DNA of 64,000 nucleotides from Paludisphaera borealis (GTDB lineage Bacteria; Planctomycetota; Planctomycetia; Isosphaerales; Isosphaeraceae): NCBI RefSeq assembly GCF_001956985.1, contig NZ_CP019082.1, positions 434,001 through 498,000 of the forward strand, given 5' to 3'. The position numbers were made by a program, and so were the translations under genes. Within the stretch, counting starts at the first letter, position 1. Each line of letters starts with the position of its first letter. This document shows, piece by piece, positions 33,407-41,141 of the stretch. The notes beneath the pieces are model-generated. The model saw only the letters and a program-made list of their open reading frames with translations, was not told the origin of the DNA and did not search any database.

Positions 33407-35545
33407 ATGAGCCTCGACACCGAGGTCGGAGCGCCCGCTCGGGACGCCTCCGGAGCCCAGGCATTCAGACTCCAGCGCCGTAGTACGAGGAAGCTCCGCC
33501 TCTTCGAGCCGGCCCTCGTGCGGATGGCGACCGTCCAGTCCTTCAAGATGCTCGACCCGAGGGAAATGGCCCGCAACCCGGTCATGTTCCTGGTCGAGGT
33601 CGGCACCGTGCTCACGGCGATCGTGACCGTCCAGTCGATCGTCCAGCACGCGGCGATCGGGCTGATCGTCTACCAGGGGGTGCTGGCGGCCCTCCTGTTG
33701 CTGACGGTCTTGTTCGCCAACTTCGCCTCGGCCCTGGCCGAGGCGCGGGGCAAGGCCCAGGCCGACAGCCTGCGGGCGACCCGCGCCGACACGCCCGCCT
33801 TCCGCCTGCACGACCTGAAAAGCGCCTCCGGCGAGATCGTCCCCTCGACGACGCTTCGCGCCGGCGATTACGTGGTCATCGAGGCCGGGCAGGTCATACC
33901 GACCGACGGCGAGGTCGTCGAGGGGGTCGCGTCGGTCGACGAGAGCGCCATCACCGGCGAGAGCGCGCCGGTGATCCGCGAGGCCGGCGGCGACCACTCG
34001 GGCGTCACCGGCGGCACCCGCGTCCTGTCCGACCGGATCGTCGTCCAGGTGACGGCCGAACCCGGGCAGAGCTTCCTGGACAAGATGATCGCCCTGGTCG
34101 AGGGCGCCGCTCGGCAGAAGACCCCCAACGAGATCGCGCTCACGATCGTCCTGGCCGCGTTCTCGTTGATCTTCCTGATCGTCACGGCCTCGCTCTACCC
34201 GATGGCCCGCTACTTCGGCCTCACGTTGGACATCGCGACTCTGATCGCGCTTCTGGTCTGCCTGATCCCGACCACCATCGGCGCGCTGCTGGCGGCGATC
34301 GGCATCGCGGGCATGGACCGGGCCCTGGCGGCGAACATCATCGCCAAGAGCGGCAAGGCGGTCGAGGTGGCCGGCGACATCGACACCCTGCTCCTGGACA
34401 AGACCGGCACGATCACCATCGGCAACCGCCGAGCCACGCAGTTCTTCCCACTGAACGGCACTTCGCCCAACGACATCGCCCGGGTGTCCGGCCTGGCCTC
34501 GATGGCCGACTCCACGCCCGAGGGGAAGAGCATCCTCGACCTCGCCCGCCAGCAGTCGGCCGTCGACGGCCGCCCACCGGACGACGCGACCTTCATCGAA
34601 TTCACCGCCCACACCCGCATGAGCGGCGTGGACCTTCCCGACGGGCCGAGGCTCCGCAAGGGCGCCCCGAACACCATCGCCAAGTACGTCCAGGACCAAG
34701 GCGGCGGCATCCCCGACGGGTATCAGCGGACCGTCGACGCGATCGCCTCCGGCGGCGCGACCCCGCTCGCCGTGGCCGAGGACGACCGGATCGTCGGCGT
34801 GATCAAGCTGGAGGACATCCTCAAGCCCGGCATCTCCGAGCGGTTCGCCCGGCTCCGCCAGATGGGACTGCGCGTGGTGATGGTCACCGGCGACAATCCG
34901 CTCACGGCCACCGCGATCGCCGCCGAGGCCGGCGTCGACGACTTCATCGCCCAGGCCACGCCCGAGGCCAAGCTCGCCTATATCCGCAAGGAGCAGGAGG
35001 GGGGCAAGCTCGTGGCCATGATGGGCGACGGCACCAACGACGCCCCCGCGCTCGCCCAGGCCGACATCGGCGTGGCGATGAACTCGGGCACGCAGGCCGC
35101 CAAGGAGGCCGGCAACATGGTCGACCTCGACAGCGACCCGACCAAGCTCATCGAGGTCGTCGAGATCGGCAAGCAGCTCCTGATGACCCGGGGCGCATTG
35201 ACCACGTTCTCGATCGCCAACGACCTGGCCAAGTACTTCGCGGTCATCCCCGCGATGTTCATCGTCACCTTGCCCGAGTTGAAGGTCCTCGACGTGATGG
35301 GTCTGGCGACGAACGGCGGCGCGTACTCGGCGATCCTGGCGGCGGTGATCTTCAACGCGATCATCATCCCGCTGCTGATCCCGATCGCGCTGAAGGGGGT
35401 CAAGTACCGCCCCGTCGGCGCCGGCGCCCTGCTGCGGCGGAACCTGTTGGTTTACGGCCTGGGCGGCGTGATCGCGCCGTTCATCGGCATCAAGCTCATC
35501 GACGTCGCGATCGACCCGCTCCTGGCGTTGGTCGGCATCATTTGA
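33407..35545 (+). CDS. kdpB: K+-transporting P-type ATPase subunit KdpB
   Basis: A 712-residue P-type ATPase that energises KdpA. Motifs: actuator loop ITGESAPV, phosphorylation site [13 protein letters not shown], nucleotide-binding [11 protein letters not shown], hinge [10 protein letters not shown] and [12 protein letters not shown]. Hydrophobic helices flank these in the usual order. I use the ATG at 33407, with AGGGGAAG about 9 bases upstream; an in-frame start 16 codons earlier is less likely. kdpC follows after 42 bases. Confidence 0.97.
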   Translation: MSLDTEVGAPARDASGAQAFRLQRRSTRKLRLFEPALVRMATVQSFKMLDPREMARNPVMFLVEVGTVLTAIVTVQSIVQHAAIGLIVYQGVLAALLLLTVLFANFASALAEARGKAQADSLRATRADTPAFRLHDLKSASGEIVPSTTLRAGDYVVIEAGQVIPTDGEVVEGVASVDESAITGESAPVIREAGGDHSGVTGGTRVLSDRIVVQVTAEPGQSFLDKMIALVEGAARQKTPNEIALTIVLAAFSLIFLIVTASLYPMARYFGLTLDIATLIALLVCLIPTTIGALLAAIGIAGMDRALAANIIAKSGKAVEVAGDIDTLLLDKTGTITIGNRRATQFFPLNGTSPNDIARVSGLASMADSTPEGKSILDLARQQSAVDGRPPDDATFIEFTAHTRMSGVDLPDGPRLRKGAPNTIAKYVQDQGGGIPDGYQRTVDAIASGGATPLAVAEDDRIVGVIKLEDILKPGISERFARLRQMGLRVVMVTGDNPLTATAIAAEAGVDDFIAQATPEAKLAYIRKEQEGGKLVAMMGDGTNDAPALAQADIGVAMNSGTQAAKEAGNMVDLDSDPTKLIEVVEIGKQLLMTRGALTTFSIANDLAKYFAVIPAMFIVTLPELKVLDVMGLATNGGAYSAILAAVIFNAIIIPLLIPIALKGVKYRPVGAGALLRRNLLVYGLGGVIAPFIGIKLIDVAIDPLLALVGII

Positions 35546-35587
35546 AACCGGCGAACAGCCCCCTCCTTTCAGAAGGACCAGACTGAG

Positions 35588-37090
35588 ATGATCCGCGAGA
35601 CCGTCAACGCCCTCCTGGCCTGCGTCGTGACCTTCGCCCTCTGCGCCATCGCCTACCCGGCGGCGGTCTACGGGCTCGGGCACACGCTGTTCCCCAAGCA
35701 GGCCCGGGGGAGCCTCATCGAGCGCGACGGCAAGATCGTCGGCTCGGAGTTGATCGCCCAGCCGTTCGCCTCGGATAAATATTTCTCGCCCCGCCCCTCG
35801 GCGGCCGGCGCCACCGGCTATGCCGCTGACGCGGCCAGCGGCTCGAACCTGGCGACGACCAACCCCGCCCTGCGCGACCGGATCGCGTTGGATGCGGCCC
35901 GGCAGATCGCTTCCCGGACCGGTGACGCCGAACTGAAAACGAGCCTCGAACGCCTCGACGCCCTGCAAGCCGAGCTGAAGGCCAAGAAGGAGATCAAGGA
36001 GCCGTCCCAGGACGACGCCGACGCCGTCGTCAAGCTGGAAGGGGAGGTTCCCACGGCTCAAGCCAAGGTCCTCGATCGTTCGTCAGGCTTGGGCGAGTCG
36101 GACGAATTCCGGGTTCCGATCGACCTCGTGACCACCTCCGGAGCGGGGCTCGATCCGCACATCAGCCCCGAGGCCGCGCGCTACCAGGCACCCCGCGTGG
36201 CCGCCGCGCGCGGCCTTACTCCCGAACGCGTCGAGGCGCTGATCGAGGCGGACACGGATCGATCGGGCGAGTTCATCGGCGCGCCGTCGCGAGTCAACGT
36301 CCTCCTCCTGAATCTGGACCTGGACCGAGAGGCTCCGGGGCCGAAGCCTCCGGCCGTGACGCCGACCGCGACTCCCTCGGTCGCAGCTCCGCCGGCCCCC
36401 GTCGCCGAGGCCGTATCGGCAATCACGGCTTCCCTGAACGCGCTATCGAGCCGCGTCGACACGTTGCAGGAACGCGTCGGAGCAGCACCCGACGCGAATG
36501 CGGCGACCGAGGTTAAGGACCTGCGGGCGCGCGTCGACAGGATCACCGACGATCTCAGTCCCACCGCCGAGTCGGTCCGACGCATGGACGAATTGGTCAA
36601 GCGCGTCGCGACCCTGGGCCGGGACCTCGATGCCGTGCGATCCGAGGCGAAGCTGGCCAGGGGAGGAGATCCGTCGGCCGAGTCCGACAAGAAGATCCAG
36701 GCGATCAGGATGGAGGTCCAATCGCTGAAGGGCTCGTTCATGCGTCTGGAGGCGGCCTCGCGCGACGCCAAAGCGCAACCGCCCGGCCTCGACCCGGCCG
36801 TCAAGCTGTTCCAGAGTAAGCAGTACGCCGAGTCGGCCCGGGCCTTCCGCGCTCTCACCCTGTCCCACCCCGACGACGCCCGCGTCTGGTACTTCGCGGC
36901 GCTGGCGCAGGGGCTCTCCACCAGCCAGTGGCAGGGAGCCGAGGTCCTGGAGTTGGTCCACAAGGGCGGAGAGCGGGAACAGGCCGGCACTCCGTCGTCC
37001 GAAACCATCGACAAGGCGTTCGCCGGGCTGACCGGGGAGACCGGCCGGGACTGGCTGGCGTACTACCGCCAGCTCGTCGTGAGGCGGTGA
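35588..37090 (+). CDS. kdpC: KdpC subunit with internal and C-terminal extensions
   Basis: A 500-residue protein, against about 190 for ordinary KdpC. The KdpC part is clear: one N-terminal helix (TVNALLACVVTFALCAIAYP), GSELIAQPF, YFSPRPSAA, then SGAGLDPHISPEAARYQAPR and PSRVNVLLLNLDLD near residue 240. About 50 charged residues are inserted in it (about 115-165, LKTSLERLDALQAELKAKKE). After residue 245 come a Pro/Ala linker, a long coiled coil (about 275-395) and a TPR-like end (LFQSKQYAESARAFRALTLS, residues about 405-430 on). The frame is open throughout with no stop, so this is a true fusion. The added part would lie on the same side of the membrane as the KdpC soluble domain. Confidence 0.93.
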   Translation: MIRETVNALLACVVTFALCAIAYPAAVYGLGHTLFPKQARGSLIERDGKIVGSELIAQPFASDKYFSPRPSAAGATGYAADAASGSNLATTNPALRDRIALDAARQIASRTGDAELKTSLERLDALQAELKAKKEIKEPSQDDADAVVKLEGEVPTAQAKVLDRSSGLGESDEFRVPIDLVTTSGAGLDPHISPEAARYQAPRVAAARGLTPERVEALIEADTDRSGEFIGAPSRVNVLLLNLDLDREAPGPKPPAVTPTATPSVAAPPAPVAEAVSAITASLNALSSRVDTLQERVGAAPDANAATEVKDLRARVDRITDDLSPTAESVRRMDELVKRVATLGRDLDAVRSEAKLARGGDPSAESDKKIQAIRMEVQSLKGSFMRLEAASRDAKAQPPGLDPAVKLFQSKQYAESARAFRALTLSHPDDARVWYFAALAQGLSTSQWQGAEVLELVHKGGEREQAGTPSSETIDKAFAGLTGETGRDWLAYYRQLVVRR

Positions 37091-37145
37091 GACGTTCAGG
37101 CGCTTCGAGCCCGTTGACTCGGCCTACAGATAGGACCAGCCCGCC

Positions 37146-38279
37146 ATGCCCAAGACCGACGCGGCCCGGCCCAGCCCCGAGCAGTTCCTCAATCTCATTC
37201 GCCGCCAGGAGCGGGGCCGGCTGAAGGTCTACCTCGGCTCCAACGCGGGTGTGGGCAAGACCTACTCCATGCTTCGCGAGGGGCAGCGGCTCAAGAAGCA
37301 GGGAGTGGACGTCGCGATCGGCATCGTCGAGACCCACGGCCGCGCCGAGACCGCCGAGCAGCTCGGCGACCTGGAGGTCATTCCTCCCCGTCAGATCGAG
37401 TACCGGGGCGTGACTCTTAAAGAAATGGACCTCGACGCGATCCTGTCCCGCCGCCCGACCATCTGCCTGGTCGACGAGCTGGCCCATACGAACGCGCCGG
37501 GCAGCCGTCACCCCAAGAGGCATCAGGACGTCGAGGATTTGCTCCGCGCCGGCATTCATGTGATCACTACGGTGAACGTCCAGCACTTGGAGAGCCTCTA
37601 CGACAACGTCGAGCGGATCACGGGCATGAAGGTCAAAGAACGACTGCCCGACTCCGTGATCGGCGAGGCGGATCAGATCGTCAACGTCGACCTGTCAGTC
37701 GAGGACCTGCTGGAGCGAATGAAGGCTGGCAAGGTCTACCCGCCCGAGCGGGCCGAGCGGGCGATGGAGAACTTCTTCACCCCCGCCAACCTGACGCGCC
37801 TGAGGGAGATCACGCTGACGGAGGTGGCCCACCTGATCGACCGGCGCGGCCGCCGGGCCGAGGCCGACCGGGGCCCGTCCTCGGCCGCGGAGCGCGTGAT
37901 GGTGGGCCTCTCCAGCCGCAGTCCCAACGCCCCCGCCCTGCTCCGCAAGGCGGCTCGCCTGGCCGACCGACTCAACTCCCCCTGGTACGCCGTCTACATC
38001 CAGACCCCGGCTGAGGACCTGACGAAGACCGACGCCGCGACGCACCGCATCTTGACCAAGAATCTGGAGCTGGCCCACCAGCTCGGCGGCATCCCGATGA
38101 CGTTCAAGGGCGGGGACGTGCCGAGCACCATCCTGGCCTTCGCCAGGGAGTACGACATCCGCGTTGTCGTCATGGGCAAGAGCCACCAACCCTGGAGGCG
38201 ACGCCTCTTCGGCGGTTCGATCTTGGAACGCCTCATCCGCGACTCTTCCGGCCTGGACGTGCTGATCGTCGACGTCTGA
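37146..38279 (+). CDS. KdpD sensor module without kinase domain (KdpD-N plus USP)
   Basis: A 377-residue protein matching only the cytoplasmic front part of KdpD. KdpD domain about 10-225: Walker A LGSNAGVGKTYSML, VETHGRAETAEQL, LVDELAHTNAPGSRHPKR, DVEDLLRAGIHVITTVNVQH. A universal-stress-protein domain spans about 240-377 (VGLSSRSPNAPALLRKAARLA, VVMGKSHQPWRR). The four-helix membrane domain, GAF and histidine kinase of full KdpD are absent, and no KdpE follows. It may bind c-di-AMP or ATP and signal through another kinase. It lies 55 bases after kdpC in the same operon. Confidence 0.9.
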   Translation: MPKTDAARPSPEQFLNLIRRQERGRLKVYLGSNAGVGKTYSMLREGQRLKKQGVDVAIGIVETHGRAETAEQLGDLEVIPPRQIEYRGVTLKEMDLDAILSRRPTICLVDELAHTNAPGSRHPKRHQDVEDLLRAGIHVITTVNVQHLESLYDNVERITGMKVKERLPDSVIGEADQIVNVDLSVEDLLERMKAGKVYPPERAERAMENFFTPANLTRLREITLTEVAHLIDRRGRRAEADRGPSSAAERVMVGLSSRSPNAPALLRKAARLADRLNSPWYAVYIQTPAEDLTKTDAATHRILTKNLELAHQLGGIPMTFKGGDVPSTILAFAREYDIRVVVMGKSHQPWRRRLFGGSILERLIRDSSGLDVLIVDV

Positions 38280-38371
38280 GCGAGGATCTCGGGCGTTTCG
38301 CCGTTTCGATCGTGCAGGATCCACGGAACCGAGGTTCCTCCTCCGTTCTCGTGAATCGCCGCAACATGATA

Positions 38372-38390
38372 TAGGCATGTTTCTTGCGGT
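38372..38390 (+). promoter_or_regulatory. Sigma-54 (RpoN) type promoter before the glycosyltransferase genes
   Basis: TAGGCATGTTTCTTGCGGT has GG (38374-38375), N10, GC (38386-38387) and a perfect TTGC; the -24 element is AGGCATG against TGGCACG. It is 146 bases before the ATG at 38536. Confidence 0.6.
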
Positions 38391-38535
38391 CTTCTCCTCG
38401 AAAAGGAACGCGGCGTGCTTTCTCAGAGTCGTGAAGCCCGCGGCGGAGAAACCGAAGCCGCGCGTTTCTCGCCGTCACGTCCGAGGCGGGACGAAGCGGG
38501 CCGGATGAACAGTCTTGCGCGACCCAGGAGAGACG

Positions 38536-39957
38536 ATGCACGTCGACGACCTTTATTTCGTGATTCCCACCTACCGCCTCCGAGACGTCGGAGAGACGGT
38601 GCAGCAGTATGACGAGCACTTTTGGCGGAACGGCCACTCGCCGACCCTGATCGTGTTCGACGATTCCAGCCCGGCGGCGCAGGAGAAGTACTACCCACTG
38701 CTCGAACAGACCGCCACCCACAACGACCTGTACTACGTCGGACCCAAGGAGAAGGAGCAGCTCGTCGGTTACCTGAGCACCCGCCTCCGCGACAAGAGGC
38801 TGGACGGCCTGGTCAAGAACCTGTTCCGCCCGAGCTATGGGGGGAACCGCAACTACACGCTCATGTACACCCTCGGCGGCCTGATGATCTCGTCCGACGA
38901 TGACATGAGGCCCTACGCGCTGATGGAGCACAGCCTGGAGTCGCTGGGCGAGGGCGAGGTCAGCCGGGGGCGCCTGCACCCCGCCGGCCACAACGGCTAC
39001 AGCCGCAAATCGTTCGACATCGTCGGCTCGTTCCTGGACGTCCTGGGCAAGCGTGCGGACGAGGTCCCGGCCAACTTCGAGAAGGGGGAAGTCCTGCTCG
39101 ACACCGCGATGGAGTTGGAGACGAACGTCTCGAAGGGCCTGGCGCGGGAGAACTCCCTGGTGCTCGAACGGGGCGTCGTGACGCCCGACACCATCATCAA
39201 GATGGCCCAGACGTTCCGCTCCGGGACCAACGACATCGACGCGATCGACTTTGCCGAGATGTTCCTCGAGAACGAGGACCAGCTCGACCCCGACGAGCTG
39301 CACGCGCTCTACGTGCTCGTCAATTTCCGCCCGGTCGTCACCAACAAGAACTGGAGGATGGACTGCGGGGTGGCCGGATACGACAACACCTTCGGGCTGC
39401 CCCCGTTTTTCCCTACGCGTCTCCGGTTCGAGGACTACATCTACCGGCTGTGGATCCAGCAGAACGGCGTGGCCGCGGCCCACGTCGACGCCGCGCAGGA
39501 CCACTCGAAATCCAGCTACATGCGGAATCCGGTGGCCGCCGAGATCTTCAACGAAGAGGTCTCGAACCTGCTCAAGAGCAAGATCAAGGACTCGGTCTCG
39601 CGCGTGGACGATCTTGGCATCGCGTTCGACTACGAGGGCGAAGTCACGGCCGAAGACGCCGCCGCGATCCTGGACAAGGTGCGGGCCATGTATTCCCGGA
39701 CCGTCGAGGCGACCGGGAGGGCCACTCGCCCCGAGCGCCGCGACGCCCTGCGCCTGTTCGCGGCCAACCTCCAGAAGGCGTTCTACGGGTTCGAGCCCGA
39801 CTTTTTCCATCAGAACCTGCTGCGCGTGGTCGACGACGTGGTGACGACGATCAAGGGCTCGATCGAGCTTTGGCCGACCCTGGTCGAGATCGCCTATTTG
39901 CAGAAGGACCGCCGGGGCCTTCCTCAAATCAAGGTGAACAATCGGCGCGTGGGCTGA
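38536..39957 (+). CDS. Glycosyltransferase-like protein (GT-A fold type)
   Basis: A 473-residue cytoplasmic protein. The N-terminus DDLYFVIPTYRLRDVGETV and TLIVFDDSSP resemble the nucleotide-sugar site of GT2-type enzymes. LMISSDDDMRP (about residue 120) provides a DxD-type metal site. NRNYTLMYTLG and FEDYIYRLWIQQ are also GT-A-like (acceptor/ED motif region). The C-terminal 120 residues are helical. Start at 38536 is set by AGGAGAG 5 bases upstream. It heads a group with a GT4 gene and a GDE-type glucosidase, after a sigma-54-type promoter. Donor and acceptor are unknown. Confidence 0.75.
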   Translation: MHVDDLYFVIPTYRLRDVGETVQQYDEHFWRNGHSPTLIVFDDSSPAAQEKYYPLLEQTATHNDLYYVGPKEKEQLVGYLSTRLRDKRLDGLVKNLFRPSYGGNRNYTLMYTLGGLMISSDDDMRPYALMEHSLESLGEGEVSRGRLHPAGHNGYSRKSFDIVGSFLDVLGKRADEVPANFEKGEVLLDTAMELETNVSKGLARENSLVLERGVVTPDTIIKMAQTFRSGTNDIDAIDFAEMFLENEDQLDPDELHALYVLVNFRPVVTNKNWRMDCGVAGYDNTFGLPPFFPTRLRFEDYIYRLWIQQNGVAAAHVDAAQDHSKSSYMRNPVAAEIFNEEVSNLLKSKIKDSVSRVDDLGIAFDYEGEVTAEDAAAILDKVRAMYSRTVEATGRATRPERRDALRLFAANLQKAFYGFEPDFFHQNLLRVVDDVVTTIKGSIELWPTLVEIAYLQKDRRGLPQIKVNNRRVG

Positions 39958-39991
39958 GCCCGCGCAGTCCGCCCTACGTGGAGTCCAGTTC

Positions 39992-41140
39992 ATGCGGATC
40001 GCTCAGGTGGCCCCGCTTTTCGAGTGCGTCCCGCCGAAACTGTACGGCGGGACGGAGCGGGTCGTTTCGTACCTTACCGAGGAACTCGTGCGACAGGGCC
40101 ACGAGGTCACTCTATTCGCCAGCGGCGATTCGGAGACTTCCGCCCGATTGGTCCCGGGCTGCCGCCGGGCGCTCTGGCAAGAGGCTGGTTGCCTGGAGAC
40201 GCTCCCGCATCACGTCCGACTCGTGGAGATGGTCGCCGCCGAAGCCCATCGGTTTGATTTGATCCATTTCCACATCGACTACGTCCATTTCCCCGTCGTG
40301 GGGCGGCTGCCGTGCCCCACCGTCACCACGCTCCACGGCCGGCTTCACCCGCCCGACCAGGAGGGGCTGTTCGAGACCTGTTCCGAGGTCCCGCTCGTAT
40401 CGATATCAGACGACCAGCGGAGGCCGATCCCTTCGGCCAACTGGCAGGCGACGGTCCACCACGGGCTGCCCCTCGACTTGCACACCTTCCGCGACGCGCC
40501 CGGGTCGTATCTGGCGTTCCTGGGCCGAGTGTCACCGGAGAAGGGCCTGGACAGGGCGATCGAGATCGCCCGGCGGGCCGGGATGCCGTTGCGGGTCGCG
40601 GCCAGAATTTATCCGGAGGAGCGGCCGTACTACGAGCGCGTGATCGAGCCCTTGCTGCGGGCGTCGCCCTGGGTCGAGTTCGTCGGCGAGGTCGGCGGCG
40701 CGGCGAAGGACGACTTTCTCGGGAACGCCCACGCCCTCCTGTTCCCGATCGAATGGGACGAGCCGTTCGGGCTTGTGATGATCGAGTCCATGGCGTGCGG
40801 CACCCCGGTGATCGCGTTCCGTCGCGGGTCGGTCCCGGAAGTGATGGTCCATGGCGTGACCGGATTCGTGGTGGAGGACGTCGCCGAGGCCGAGGAGGCT
40901 CTCGGCAGAGTGCCGACGCTGAGCCGATGGGCCTGTCGAAGGACGTTCGTCGAGCGATTCGGCGCCGCCCGGATGGCGATGGATTACCTGGCGGTGTATC
41001 GCAGGCTGGTCGGCGGCGGATCACGTCCGATCGCCCGAGGCGCGGGCCGGGCTTTCATCGCCGAGCCGCTCGCCCCGATCCGTCGCCACGGCCGGCTGCT
41101 GGGGCCCGTCGCCGCCGTTCAGTCGCCAGGAGGGGCTTGA
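39992..41140 (+). CDS. Glycosyltransferase family 4 protein
   Basis: A 382-residue GT-B enzyme. N-terminal MRIAQVAPLFECVPPKLYGGTERVV gives the acceptor-side loop. The C-terminal donor domain has YLAFLGRVSPEKGLDRAIEIA, LLFPIEWDEPFGLVMIESMACGTPVIAF (the EPFGL-x-x-IE retaining motif) and GVTGFVVEDVAEA. It is of typical length. It starts 34 bases after the GT-A-like gene. It probably transfers glucose or mannose from a nucleotide sugar; the product is not deducible. Confidence 0.92.
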   Translation: MRIAQVAPLFECVPPKLYGGTERVVSYLTEELVRQGHEVTLFASGDSETSARLVPGCRRALWQEAGCLETLPHHVRLVEMVAAEAHRFDLIHFHIDYVHFPVVGRLPCPTVTTLHGRLHPPDQEGLFETCSEVPLVSISDDQRRPIPSANWQATVHHGLPLDLHTFRDAPGSYLAFLGRVSPEKGLDRAIEIARRAGMPLRVAARIYPEERPYYERVIEPLLRASPWVEFVGEVGGAAKDDFLGNAHALLFPIEWDEPFGLVMIESMACGTPVIAFRRGSVPEVMVHGVTGFVVEDVAEAEEALGRVPTLSRWACRRTFVERFGAARMAMDYLAVYRRLVGGGSRPIARGAGRAFIAEPLAPIRRHGRLLGPVAAVQSPGGA

Positions 41141-41141
41141 C

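Noticed and set aside
31466-36061. Very long minus-strand open frame opposite kdpA-kdpC
   Set aside because: It mirrors strongly conserved Kdp genes, has low-complexity Arg/Asp/Gly/Val composition without domains, and is a normal side effect of GC-rich codon use.
38280-38535. Remnant of a KdpD kinase domain after the short KdpD
   Set aside because: No HisKA or ATPase-like motif is found in any frame; only a sigma-54-type promoter lies here.
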